Origin: Diplolepis rosae
Taxonomy: Eukaryota > Arthropoda > Insecta > Hymenoptera > Diplolepididae
Direction: 5' to 3'
NCBI GenBank assembly: GCA_030998225.1
Contig: JAPYXD010000701.1
Span: 10,524,501 to 10,588,500 of the forward strand
Length of the DNA stretch: 64,000 nt
The notes under the pieces were generated by a model, which saw only the letters and a list, made by a program, of their open reading frames with translations, searched no databases and was not told the origin of the DNA. This document shows, in pieces, positions 12,301 through 27,300 of the stretch (position 1 is the first letter of the stretch; each line of letters opens with the position of its first letter). The translations under genes were made by a program, and so were the position numbers.

Positions 12301-15300
12301 ATAACTTTTTTGTTTTTAACCAATTGTCGTGATACTTTTTTTATTTTGTTCCTTGCAACGTGTAGCAACTTTTTGGATACGGAAAATAAGGTAACATGAA
12401 AAAATGTAAACATGTAAAAAAATGTCTAAAAGATGCCCAAAAAACTCAAAATTTTTAGTATAAAAATACATAAAGGTTCTGGGATTAAAAAAAAACTCAA
12501 AACCTTTCTAAATAAAAGTACTAAATATAAAAAAAATTATATGGAAGGTATAAACTCAAAAAATAAAAATATTATAACAAATCGCAGATAATTTTTTCAG
12601 GAAAAAGATTCTCTACAACTTGACTGTTTTCAATTTTTAGAAGTAAATCAATTATTATCAAATTCAGGAATTTGTTTATAAAAATTTGTTTCGGAAAATA
12701 GTTTTTCAATGATTTAAGCCATTAAAGAATTTATTTCTAAAATTTGAAAACAGTCAAGTTCTAGAGAATCTTTTTCCTGAAAAAATGATCTACAATTTGT
12801 TAGAATCGCATCATTTTTTTAAATTTCGCTCGAAGCAATAAGAAAAAAAGTTCGGACAAAAATAAAATTTATTAATAAAATTATTTTTCTGCGTTCAAAA
12901 TTTTTTTCTTTAAAAATAATCTTTCCTCTTTTAAATGATTCCTTCAATAATAATATTTCTAATCTTGAAAGCAAAATTATTCATTTTTGCCTGAGGCCTA
13001 ATTTTTGCGAGTCTAATACCTTAAGGTTCACACTCCAGAAATTTGAATGTCAATTTACTCTAAAACGTATTATGAAAAATTATTAATCTTACTTATTTTG
13101 ATTTTCAAAAAAAAGTACATTTTTTTGAACTAGCCCTATCGAATCAATTATTTTATTAAAGTGGCACAACTCAAGAGTATTACCTTTTTGAGCAAAAAAT
13201 ATAAAAAATTATGATTTTCTTGAATGGGAAAAATCATTTTTGCGATTTTTTCCCATATTTAAGATCAAAATTCATGAAAAAAAAACATCTGTCATTCAAA
13301 AAAACCCGAAAATTTAATTTTCAGGGAAGAAATATTTTTTGTTTAAATGTGTGTGATTTTACAATAAAACTATGTGAAGCAGTATTCTTTTATTATTTTA
13401 TTACTTTTGCTCTTTCCTATTTATCTTGAAGTTCGACTACAAGAAACTCCATTAATCCTTTCAACCCGAAATTTCTTTCTGGTTAAAGAATTTTAAAAGG
13501 CAAAGCCAGTTCAGGGGATAAAATGACTATGACTTACTGCTCTGGCAAATCCAATGCAGATAGTCCAAATTACAACCGACATCATTCCAAAGCCATCCCC
13601 TTCCGCCATCCAAAACAACGCAATTTTGTTCGCCGTTGTAATTATTAGGCTGGTCTTTACCCCATGAAGGTTTCTGCACTACTTCACCTGAAAAAACAAA
13701 TTATTGTATAATTGACTTAAGTGCCCAATCAAACGAAAAATAAAATTTAATCAAATATTTGATCAACATTTTCATAAGTTAAAGATATTTGAAATGTATT
13801 ACTAAATTAAATTTTTTGTTGAGAATATTTTAGAAACAAAATTAAATTTATTGCTATTTATTAGCTTAGCAATAAATAAAAAAAATTGAAAATATAAAAA
13901 TAATTAATACCACTCTACTTGAGACTAATATTCATTGGATCTAAAAATAATTTGATATCTTCAGAGAGAGAGTTCTGAAACTTTTGAATTAAATATAAAT
14001 TTCAAACAAATTCGTCCACTGAATTATTTATTAGAGAACCAGAATTTTAGATTGAAATTTTTCAAGTTCTCAATAAATATTTAATTTCGAATAAAAATGT
14101 TTTACCATCAGAAACTTTTAATTGAGAAACATTGAGAATGATATGAAGTTTTATTTATAAGGAAACAAAATTGTTCATTTTGGAAATTTTTAAATTTAAA
14201 GAAAATTAAAATGTCTAATATATATAATAATTATTCTCAGTATAAAGTCAAAACTAAATGTACAATACTGAGAATTCCTGATGGAAACGATTCTATCTTT
14301 TTTTAGAATACTTTATGCAGTTTAGCAAGCATTTATACTCGTGAAACTCCCAGATTTGCATAAATCCTTCCGCCCATTTTCCGGATCGCCAAAACTCAAA
14401 TTTGCAAGAGTTTTAATCTCAATAATTAGCATTGATTACGTTGAATCGAACGTTCTGAAACGTAACTTCCCGTCACTTTCGACACGCTTCTACTTTCACG
14501 TTCAATTCGTTATAATACAATAGATTACCCTCAAATCCATTGCATCATCTTAATTACCAATAAGGAAGAACTCCTGCTTAAAATGTATGTCCAGTGGACA
14601 GTCAATGCGAAATCGGTTTACATACTTCCTTCGATATGTTGATTTGAAAATTTATACCAGAGTATATACTGATTGTATATAGATAGAAATGAGTCACTAA
14701 TCGAAATTAATTAAATAAACAACTTATCAAAATTAAGAGAATTAATCACCTTTTTGAAATAAATTTTTATTGAATGAAATCAGTTCCATTCCAAAAGATT
14801 TCAGAAGCTCGAGGTTTGAATCAAATACCCATTCAATGAAAATCCAAATTAATAAATTATCACAACTTTAAATAATCACGCTCAATTTATCAATACTTCA
14901 TAATATTAATCTGATTAAAAAAAATTAAATTCTTGCCAAATACTTTTTATTAGGAAACTACATTACAATTTCATTTATTTATCACTTTCAGATTTTTTTA
15001 CAATAAAAACTAAGCAGAGTCGTTTTCCCAGAGAAAATATTTTTATAAAATGTTAATTCACTAATAATCTATTTTTATTATTCATAAATATTGCCAATAA
15101 AGTTCCTGTAAAATTCTTAAATATCTTTTAAAACATAAAAAATTAAAGTGAAATTTTCACCTAAACCAGATTCCTAAAACAGTTCACGATTTATGCCTTT
15201 CTCCTCAATTTCACATTTCTAAAATCAATACTTTTTTCATTTTATTGCTCCAATATGTAGATACTTGCCGGTTTTAAAAAATGTTTAAAGCTATTCTAGA

Positions 15301-18300
15301 CAATTACGAGACCAGCACACGAGACTCAGTAATTGTTATATAATTAAGACGCAAATCGATTAGTAGGAGGGTCTTAGGTCGATGAATCTTTGAATTGATT
15401 ATTTCACAGAGGAATTTCGACTTGGTTCTCACAATTCAGGATTACAAATTATCGGAAAATGATATTCATGAATCGTTAAAGAAAGAATGAGAGTGAATGG
15501 AAGTTTTAATTTTACAGTTGAGATTAAATTTAAAAACAGGAAAAAATTAGAAAGAAATAATTAATAAATTAAAATTTTAGTAGTGATTTGACTTTATTTC
15601 ATTTAATTTAACTTACCATCCACCCAACGCCATGTACGAGCCGTTATGAGAGGCTCTTTTTGGGCTCCAATCCAGACTAATTGCGTTTTTAATTTGTCTT
15701 TTCTCCTCTCGAGATTATTCAGAATGAAGGTCGATGATATGCCCTGAAAAGCGGTTCATTATTTATGCAAAGAATCTCATTTAGTTCGTGATAAAAATAT
15801 GAGAAAGGAGGGATAATTTCTTCCCTCTACTCAAAAAACAAAAATAAAATTATAAACATTTACGAAAGAGAAGCAAATTTTAATTAAAGATAACTTTTTC
15901 TGATAATTTGGTTCCTTTTTCTAAACGATTTTAAATTTTGATACACATATTCAAAGTTTACGTTTTGAATTTTATAATGTTATATTCTTACTCATATTTT
16001 AATAGTTGTTAATTTATGACTTTTGTAAATATAATTTTTCCAGTTTTACAAATTTTATTTTTGTTCTAATTGAAATTATTTTGAAATTCCAGATCTAACA
16101 ATTCAAGACTTTTCCTTTATACTTTTCCTAATAATGGTAACGTGAAACATTTGAATATTAAAATGGGTGGATTCATTTAGATTATTTTTTCATCGAGTTC
16201 TTTTCAGTGAAAGTGTGGAAAATTTAATCTCGAATGAAATGAGCCATAAAAAGTTTCAATCGGATAAAAATTATAGATTTTTTATAGTCAGAATTTATAG
16301 ATTAGAATTAGGAACAATGGGTATTAAATTAATTAAAGTATTAAAACTCTTCCCTGAAAATAACATGAAATACGTCAAATTTATACATAAAACGACCTCA
16401 AGATGATATATATATATATGATAACCCACAAGAATTAATTAAATTTTCTTGAAAAATCGAATATGATTATTTTTAGTATTTTTTTATGAATAACACTAGT
16501 TTACAAAATTTAAAAAATTGTCTGCCCACGACATCTTAATATGACTTTTTCTTGTATTTTGGCCCACTAAACACGAATGTCACACTCAAAATTGACGGGT
16601 TTGCCTAAACAAGAACTCAAATTGAAGGCAACTGAATCCTCTACAACTTTTTATTTTAAAGTTTTCAGATCGATCCAGTAATTCAGATGCTAGCGATCTT
16701 AATAAACTAGTGTAATTTGTGAAGTTTGAATTTATACGCCTTTTTTGTTCTAAGTTTCGATTTTTTCAGAATCTAGGGAAAAATTAGTAAAATTTGACAG
16801 CACGTTTTTTAAATTCTACGTAAATTCACCTTTGAAATCGGTCGAGGAACATCTAAAAACATTAATTATTTCGGGATAAATTTGTTTATAATTTAAGAAA
16901 AGTTTGGAATTTGGACTTTTTTCACAATATCTTCCTTAAAAATTGACGACACTTCATCTTGAGCTCGTTTTATGTATAATTTTGGCGTATTTCATGTTAT
17001 TTTCAAGGAAGAATTTTAATATCTGTATTTCCAAATTGTTAGATCGGAAATTTCAGAATCATTTTAATTAAAACAAAAATAAAATTTGTAAAACTGGAAA
17101 AATTACATTTACAAAAGCCATTAATTAACAACTAATAAAATATCAGTAAGAATATAAAATTATAAAATTCAAAACGTAAACTTTGAATATGCGTAAAAAA
17201 GTTTTACATTTGAATACAGTCATATAAAAATTATGTAAGGCTTTTTTTTAATGACAGGGGGGGGGGGGGGGGTCAGATAAATCTTATGAACATGTTAAAG
17301 TTGCATGTATTAAACAGAGAAAAAGCTTTATATGGAGGGGGGAAGGGGTTTGAAATGCCCAAAAAACGCATTTACGTAATTTTACTAGAACTTTCTATCG
17401 ATTTTGGAATCAACCTTCGTGGGCCATAATGGATATTAACTTGCATGAATTTATTGAAAATTGATAGAGAGTAAATATTATTGTTTCTACCATAAATCCA
17501 TGGACTAAATCGCCTCCTCGAGATTTACAGTGTGTTCTTGCTTCTTGGAAAGAGCCTCCTTTATTAACAACGAATTCATAACAAGTGGAATTAAATGCGG
17601 CCAAGTCTGTGTCAGCTGGTGTACCTGCTTGGGCGCATCTATCTATCGAAAATTCTGCAAAAATTTTTTAAAAAATTTGTGTATAAGAGATTGGGTTTCC
17701 AAATTTTTCCAATATTTACTGTAGCAAAGAAACACTTTTGTTTTGTCATAAAAAAATGCAAATTTTTAAAATTTACAAATTGTACGAAAATTAGACCTCA
17801 GGAAAAAATAGATAATTTTGCTTTCAAGAGTAGCAATATTATTATTGAAGGACTAATTTGAAAGAGAAAAGATTATTTTTTATGAAAAAAATTTGAAAAA
17901 CAAAAAAATAATGTTATTAATAAATTTCATTTTTGCCCAAACTTATTTTCTTATCGCTTCGAGCCAAATTTTTAAAAATGATGCGATTCTAATAAATCAC
18001 GGTTCATTTTTTTAAAAAAAGGATTCTCTACAACTTGGCCGTTTCCTATTTTTGAAATTGAATTAATTATTATCAAGTACAGCAATTTGTTTCTAAAAAT
18101 TTTGTTTTGTAAAATTGTTTTTTTATCATTTCAGCCATTAAAGAATTCATTTTCAAAAATCGGAAACGGTCAAGTTGTAGAGAATCTTTTTCCTAAAAAA
18201 ATGAACCGTGATTTATTAGAATCGCATCATTTTTAAAAATTTGGCTCGAAGCGATAAGAAAATAAGTTTGGGCAAAAATGAAATTTATTAAGAACATTAT

Positions 18301-21300
18301 TTTTTTGTGTTTCAAATTTTTTTCATAAAAAATAATCTTTTCTCTTTCAAATTAGCCCTTTAATAATAATACTGCTATTCTTGAAAGAAAAATTATCTAT
18401 TTTTTCTTGAGGTCTAATTTTCGTGATCGTACTACCTTAAGGCAGTTGTCGTGCCAAAAATCAGGTCTCTGGAAAAAAAAGGTGTTTTATAATTTTAAGA
18501 GTTCAAATCAGATTATCAGTCGTGTTTTATAAAAGAAAAAACATTATTTTTTATGAAAATGATTTAAAACTTACGAAAAATGATACTTTTAATAATGTTT
18601 TTTGTAATAGAATTTTTTCTTATTATCGCTTTTTACGAATTTTTGAGAAATTATTAAACTTTCATAAATTATGGCTTATTACTTCGAGGAAAATATTCTC
18701 TACAACTTTACTTTTTCAAATTTTAAAACTAAATTCTGAGATAATTAGTTTGGCATGGGGTCAGATTTTTAAGAAATTTTCTATGTAATAACCATAGAAA
18801 TTTGTAAAGGCAAACCAGGAGAGGACTTCTGTGTGAGGACGATACTGGAAGGTCTATTCGCATGCTCTAATTCTACTTTTATAAATAAATTTATTATAAG
18901 GAAAAAAACAAAAAAAAAACAAAAAAACAAAATAATTATTAAGTTGCATGAGTTTTTCTTGTTTAGTTTATAATTATTATTTTTAATGCAAATTAAAATT
19001 GTTAGCACTGAAGAGGGCCCCCATTTGTTGCCGAAACGTTTGCCTTTACAAATTTCTATGGTTATTACATAGAAAATTTCTTAAAAATCTGACCCCATGC
19101 CAAACTAATTATCTCAGAATTATTACTGTGGGTCAATAAAAAAATGAACATGTACGGAAACATGTCACGATATAATTTTAAAAGTAAAGTTTTCAGTGAC
19201 TGAAATCGTTAAAATAAATTTTTTAAAGGAAATATTCTTTTTTAATAACTATATTTGAATATTTTATTCCTTATTTTCAAAGTTGAAAACAGTTAAGTTT
19301 TAGAGAATATTTACCCCGAAAAATAAGCCATGATTCATGAAAATCGAATAATTTTTAAAAAATCATAAAAAATAAGAGATAGTGAGGGAAAAATTATATT
19401 ACAAAAAACATTATTATAAGCAATATTTTCCGTGATTTTCACATTTTTTTCATAAAAAAAAAGTTGTTTCTTTCATAAGGCTTGACTGATAATATCATTT
19501 CAACTCTTAAAATCATATAAAAACTTTTTTTTCCAAAGACTTGATTTTTGGCAGGACAACTACCTTAACGAAGAATTGAGCGGATAGTCGGAAAAAAGTG
19601 ATTCGAACCGATTATTTCCTGAATTTTTTCATTAATAATTTTCTATTATCAAGTTTTTTTAGCAAAAATGTAGAAAATTTTATCTCGAGATAAAAATTTT
19701 CCACACTTTCACTAAAAAAACTCAATAAAAAACTATCTTAATTGAAATAAACTGAAGAAATGGTTATTTCTAAGTTTTTTTTCTATTATTATCTGTCCAA
19801 TTTTTCTCCAAGTTGATAAGAAAATTCATGAATTTTGAAACCTGGTAAAAATTAACGGGCTTAGAACTTTTCGATTGCTGGTCGAATGCTCTTATCAATG
19901 AGCTACTTAGATGTCCGTCATTTCTATTCTTCAGAGAAAGACACCGTTATGTCACCTTTCGAGAATGCATCTTATCTGATTCCGAAACAAAGGTGTTCCT
20001 CTGATAAAGTAAACAGTTGTTAACTTAACCACTTAGCTATAGAATTACTTGTAATAATTCACAAGATAACGGTTTCTTTCTGTGAAAAAGGGAATGTCGG
20101 ACGTTTGTGTAGCTCAGTGGCAAGAGCATTCAATTGGCAATTAAAAATTCTCAACGCAGTCGAAACCGTTCCTTTTTTCCCAGATTTAAAAACTGTAGAA
20201 AAGCTTAAAAAAAGACAAAGTTATAAACTTTTCAAAATTTTTTCTTCAATTACCTGTGATTTTATTATTCAATTTTATTAATATAATTTTTATTCATTTT
20301 GTTATTTATATTCATCTATTTTACTTTTACCTCATCTTTAAAAAATTCAAGATATATATCCTATTAATAATTGAAATTTTGTGAATTTGTTGATTTATTT
20401 TACCATCTGTGGCGAAGACCTCAACTTCGCAGAGACTCAAACTACCCTCGATTCCAACCAATTGCAGAAAAACATACTGCCCAATCAAAGCTCGTGCACA
20501 GACAAACGTTTTCGTGATGCCTTCCTCTGTAATTAACAAAATTATTCTCTTCTCTAAAGCATATTAATTATTTTCAACAGTATAAAATTGGTAATAATAA
20601 CACTGGCCTGTAAAATTATAAAAAGAGCAATGTTGTGCTTTATTAATTACGTCATAATTCATTCAATTATCGTTAAAATGAACATTCATTTTTAGCCTAT
20701 GACCTCTTAAAATTTGAATGAGTGATATTCCACTGATGAAATAGTCAAAAGGATGTTTCCTTTTTCACTTCAGTAAAATATTTACTGACAATTAGTACTC
20801 TCTAAATTTGAATCAGTCAAAATCTACTGATTATCAGTGAAATTTGACTGATTCAAATAGCTAAAAAGAGTTTACTGTAAATCAGTCAAATTTCACTGAT
20901 TATTTCAGTGAAAATTGACTGATTTGACAGTGAACAATATTTTTTCACTGATGAATTAATGAAAAGGCAAATCACTGATTCAATCAGTGAAAATTTGACT
21001 GATTCAGATTTAGAGAGTAGTATTCTACTGGAAATCAGTAAACTTGATTCATGAAACAGATTATGATCAACTCCAGTGACAATTTAACTGTTTTTGATAC
21101 GATACCACTGATAATCAGTGAAATACGGTGAAATGTATATCCAAGTGAAAAAGTAATCTATTTCCAGTTAATTCATCTATAAAATTTCACTGATTCAAAT
21201 TTGAAAAGAATTTTTTTCAAATTTTAATTTGTAATTTGTATACATAGTTACATTTCAAAAATGCATAACTTCAAACATGAATATGTCTGCGGAAAACAAA

Positions 21301-24300
21301 AATTCCTTCAAGGACAAATAAATTAATTTGAATTACTTTTATCAGTGGCGTAACTACTGCCGGGCTCGCCATGTAGGTTGTCTGGGGACCCATAATATCA
21401 GGCGCCCCCAAAAAGTCATATCCTTTGAATAACAAATTTTGTTTTGACATTTTTTGCAGGATGTACAATTTAATTGAAATTTTCGCAGATTAAGTGGATT
21501 TATTTAAATATTTGAATATGAAATTTTGAATATTCAAATTAATAATTATCAATTAATAATCAAATGCATTTAACCATCACTTGATAAGTCTAAGTTTATA
21601 CTAGACTTGTTTTTTATGGCACTACGTTTCTCCGCTTCATATTTATAATTATAATTTTGAATTTCAACCATGAGAGTAGTGCTGCAGTTGATGGTTTCGT
21701 AGCCTATATTGTCATATTTTTTGGATAAAGGGTCCCCTACGGAAAGAATATCTGGGGCCCCTATTATCGTAGTTACGCAACTGACTTTTATCATCCTTGA
21801 AGTTTTTCACATCAGAAATCCAAACTCGAAAATAAATCCGTATTCAAATTAGACATTAGTAGATTTTTCATAAAAATTTCAATTTAATTAACAGATTTCC
21901 TTTAATTTTAACTTATTTAACAGTCAAATCTACAATATTGAAAAAAAATCCGAGTTTAGTAGATTTTACTAGGAGATAGTTGAAACGCACAGAAAATTTG
22001 TGGATTTAACTGAAATTTTTGTGAAATCTACTAAAATGTCATGTTTTAAAAATTAGTACCTGCCGAACTTTCTGTAAATCTTACTAATCTTTTTTTCTGT
22101 ATGTACAAGTACAGTGGGTGGCTAAATTATTATATTGACTTTGTTTTTGTTAGTCGCATAAACTTTCCTAATATTGACAATAGACATATTACAATTTTCT
22201 CCTAAAAATAAAATGAAAGGCGTCAAAATTATATATTAATTATAGATTCGTAAAAAGTCTAAACTTAGAACAAATAAGGCGTAAAAGTTTAAACTTGCAA
22301 AATTATATATTAAAAAATACTAAAAATAATTATATTCCATTTTTCAATCAAATTTAATAAATTCATTTGGTTTATCACTTTTATGTATTTTTAAAATCCT
22401 CTTTCCTGAGTATTCGAATTTTTTGAATTATTACGCCTTTTTTGTTCTAAGTTTAGACTTTTTACGAATCTAAGGTAAAATCAGTATAACTTTTTTGACA
22501 CGTTTTTTACATTCTACATAAATTTATCTTTAAAATAAGTCGAAAAAAATCTAAAAACATAAATTATTTCGGGAATTATTTATAATTTAAGAAAAGTTTT
22601 GAAATTTGGACTTTTTCCGCAATATGTTTCTGAAAAATTAACAAAATCGCTTCATTTTGAGGTCTTTCTATACATAATTTTGACGCCTTTCATTTTATTT
22701 TCAGGGGAAAATTGTAATAGTGAAGAAATGGTAGTGTCACCCTCCATATTAATATTATAAAAGATGTTGGTTTGCGATCGTTGAGAGTAAAATACAAAGA
22801 AGAAAATTCTTCATTATGTCCTAATTTGTAGCGACGTTTCGTTTGCTATGGGTTTGCCAACCTCATCAGGCTTTATTGAATTAAAAAACACCAAATAGTA
22901 ACATTGTCACACACAAGAAAAATAAAAAAATTAACTTAACATTAAAACATGCACAAAAATATTAAATTTTACCTTTATAAAAAAAGGTTAACTCACTCTC
23001 TAAACCTGAATCAGTGAAATACTCACTGATTACATCAGTGAAAATATATCAACTGATGAATCAGTGCCCTGGTTAGATTTCACTGAGGAATCAGTGAACG
23101 CGTCACGTGAATTTAACATAACTTTTGAATTGGCGAATTTAAAAGTTTCATCTACACGTTACATAATATAATTATACACAATAATAATTACAATATATAA
23201 TAATAATTACGTAATTTCTTATTACAAATTTTTCGAACCGAGAAGTTAGAATTTTCAATTGTTTTTGTTCGTCTCGTGTCATCTCAGCGATCAAGCAACT
23301 CGTGAAGTGTCAATTTTTGACAGATAACACAGGTCTGCATGGTTTTGTTCTGGAATAGCTGAAGATCATTTCCAAACAAATTTTTGGCGTAGAAACCGAA
23401 TCCGGGGTCAGAATTGCTCCATCACGTCAGGTTTTTGAGTAATCTTAACCTAAAAGTGCAAAACACACGGTTTTTCGCTTTATTTGAGCACCCATAACTT
23501 CGCGAATTTTTATTGTTTTTCAAACCTGAAAATTCCACCAAAAAGAGCCACTTTTCAGCTTTCCATTTCACTAATTATATGTATGATTTGAACTTTTATA
23601 ACCAGAGATATCGCCAATTAAATAAAAAAAATTGCAGGTTTCACTATGAGCGACATATGAAGGGACAAACTTATAGGACGTCAAATTTTTGTTTTCAATT
23701 GGCGATCTTTCTGGTTATAAAAGTTCAAATCATACATATAATTAGTGAAATGAAACGCTGAAAATTGGCTCTTTTTGGTGGTTTTTTCAGATTTGAAAAA
23801 TAATGAAAATTCGCGAAGTTATGGGTGCTCAAATAAAGCGAAAAACCGTGTTTTCCGCACTTTTAGGTTAGGATTACTCAAAAACCTGACGTGATGGAGC
23901 AATTCTGACCCCGGATTTGGATTCTACAGGAAAAACTACTTTGGAAATGACTCCTATCTTTTCTAGAACAAATTCAACATTTTTTTTGCGGACCTGTGTA
24001 ATTAAATGTATAAAAAAACGAAAATAATTCGTGGGTTACTGCTTCCTTGTCACAAAAGATGCAGTCCTTACTAAAGCCCTAAATTATTGTATAAAAACAA
24101 TAACTTATACGTGTATATATTTTTTAGCATTATTATTATCAAATTAATTAGTTGAGTTTGAAATTTTTGTCACTGCCTACATTATCGGAGGATCATGTCG
24201 GACGCCTGTGTAGCTCAGTGGTCAGAGCAGTCGACCGGCAATCGAAAGACCTGGGCTCGAATCCCAGCGCAGTCGAAAGCGTCATTTTTTCCACAGAAAG

Positions 24301-27300
24301 ATTTTCAAATTCTTTAAATATTATTATTATCAATATTTAAAGAATTTGAAAATCTTTAGGCAGTGACAAAAATTTCAAACTCAACTAATTAATTTGAAAT
24401 TATTATTATCATTAAAATTTTTTTTCAAATACAAAGAGTATAAATAAAGACATTATTTATTTAGCAAAATTGTCTGGGTCTTTTGAAAAGAATATTAGAA
24501 ATATCCCGATTTAATGCTAATTAATTTTAAAAAGAAAAAGATATTCTTTGGTGATAATCATACTATTTTAAATTATAAAATTTCTTCTGCCTTAAAATCA
24601 TTTGAAATTATTTCACTTGTTATCATTCAGTAGATTCCAGTACCAATAAGTTTTAATCAATATTTCATAAACATATTATTCATCTTCTTATTTATTTTTT
24701 TAATACCTAAAAATGATATTTTCACTCTACTTATTGAATTTTCAGTCAAATTAATGTAATAAATAACAAATTTAATCAATGAAATCGGTGATTATAAAAA
24801 TTCGAAAAAGTATTGCTCGGATCGATCGATTTGACGAGATTCTCGTTTCTACGTGATGATGCGAACGATATTAACTTGTAGACAAGCGATAATCATTATC
24901 GTGCTTGACATTTTCTCGATCGTCACGATCGACATGCATCACTAGTTTGAAACGATAGTGTTTAATAACAAGAGTTTTTACTGAAGGGGCGAAACTGATA
25001 ATTTTTCTGGCACTGTCTGGCACTATTGTTACTTTACTTGTTACTACATATCTTACCTATGGTACCAGGAAACCAGGCGCAAAGTGGATTTCGTTGTAAC
25101 TCTGCACTACTATTTCCAACACGAATCTCAATATCTTGGAGTGGCTGATGACCTGCAATTTCATAAATCTTTTAGAAAGTTCCTAATTAGTAAGACATTA
25201 GGTTCACAAATTGAAAATTATTGTACAGTATTTTAAAGTCATGTGCCAGGTTCTTTGTGCAAGTGTGGGAAAATGTTTCAAGTTTTTATTTTGCTTTATT
25301 AAAAAAATAGATTACTTTAATAATAACTGAATTAAATGAGTTACTAATTCTTTTAACCAAGCGAACCAAAGTAAAGTAACTAATCTCGACACACGGGGAC
25401 AAAAGTTCTATTATATTTACTGAATTTATAACTTAAAATAATAACAGCATAAAATTTCTGGAAATTTAAGAGATATTTCAGTACAATTGATCGATTTACT
25501 ATAAACATTACAGATTTATCGATATGCTTGTTAAATTCACGGACGGAATTTTCTTCACAATGTTAATTCAACCGTCATTTCTGTAATATTTATCAATAAA
25601 TCTCTTAATTTTGCGAAAAAGTGGTGAATTTAACTAAAATATCTGTTTAATTCACAGAAATCTTATGCTCTCATAATTTAACTCGTACAGAGAAATCCTA
25701 TTAGTTGGGCTGACTAAAAGGTCACAACTATATTCTTTTAGTAAGCAATACCAAAAATTTTGTAAATGCTACTAATTTTTTTGGTGAAATTGATCAAATT
25801 CATTTATTTTGATAAATGTAAATATTTTATTTCCATATGCAATATTTCGTGTGTAAACATGACTTGCAATTCTTTGGTAATAGTAAACTTTAAGAAATTA
25901 TTGTACAGGCGAATTAGATTTTAGCTGCTTATCAAATGTTTTGAATCGTTTTGAAATCGTTACATATATTGATTTCTTAAAATTTTGCTTTTGTTCTTCA
26001 TAAAAATGAGAAAAATTAAATCATGGTAATTTTAAAGTATAACTGTAAACTGTTGTGCAGTTTTTGATGAAAAACCTCTCAACAATTATCATCCTTTGTT
26101 ACATTTTGAAAAACAATAATTAAAAAAGTTTTTTCCCTAAACAATTCTAACCTAAGAAAGTTCCCATCGACATTAACAAAAATAAAATAGATAGAATGGT
26201 AAATTTAACATTTTTTTCAATGTTGCAATTACTATCTTAATCATGTACGGATGAAAAAAATTAATCAGTTTCTAATTAAGATATTGGAATAGTTTTTGGT
26301 ACAACTTTTCTCCGTTATGTCGAAAAAATATATATTTTTGTAATAACTACACTGGAAAAATAGTAAAAGCAATTAATGCAATTAGTAAGTTTTATAAAAA
26401 CGTATTGGTAACATCTATTATAAGCTCGATACAATGTGAGAATGCATGAAAATAGTCGCGGCTACAAAACGGACCGACTAATCGGATTTTGTAAGTTTTA
26501 CTAAAAATTTTAATCATTGCTACTCAGTTAATATTGCTGTAAGAACTAAGGTGCTTAGATGATACAGACTAAAAAACATACTTGTGACCCTTTTTTACAA
26601 AAAAAAAATAGGTAACCACGACTAATACTTTCTCTCAGTGTAGATTCAGTAAATGCAAAATATTTTCTTTCCGCGCATGCTTTTTATTATTTCCCAAAAT
26701 TTGAGCAACAAATTTTAAAAAGTATCTTAAAAAGTACTATTAAATATCAAACATTAAATTTTTTAACAAAAATATGCGAGATGCGAAAAAAACGTAAGAA
26801 TGAAATAATTGTTTGTTTGCATAAGTCCAGTAAATGTAAAATATTTCATTTCCGTGCATGCTTTTTATTACTTCCCAAAATTTTAGCAAGAAACATTTAT
26901 TATTTTGGAAATAAATTAGAGTAAAGTTGATTCGATATATTTTTTATTATTATCCACGCAACGAACCTGGTTCATGGACTTAAGGCCATGGACCAACCTG
27001 GTCACGTGACTAGATTCCTACCTTATTAGAATTTTCAATTTATGTAACAATTTGTGAGAGTAAATGAAATGCACTAAGATAAGTATTTCTGGCCATAAAT
27101 GTTTATAATTATAAAAAAACATTTCAGACATTTTTTTTATAATTATAAACTTTTATGCCCAGACAGAACAATATTAATGTATCTTATTTAATTATACAAA
27201 TTTTCAGTTACCTGTCTTAATTTTTATAGAAATGATGTGACACAAACTGAAATTCCGGTAAAGTAGGAATCTAGTCACGTGACCAGGTTGGTCCATGGCC

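Noticed and set aside
24204..24274. Functional tRNA-Ala (GGC) gene
   Set aside because: C at position 33, a non-Ala acceptor end and several related copies with shared tails point to a SINE.
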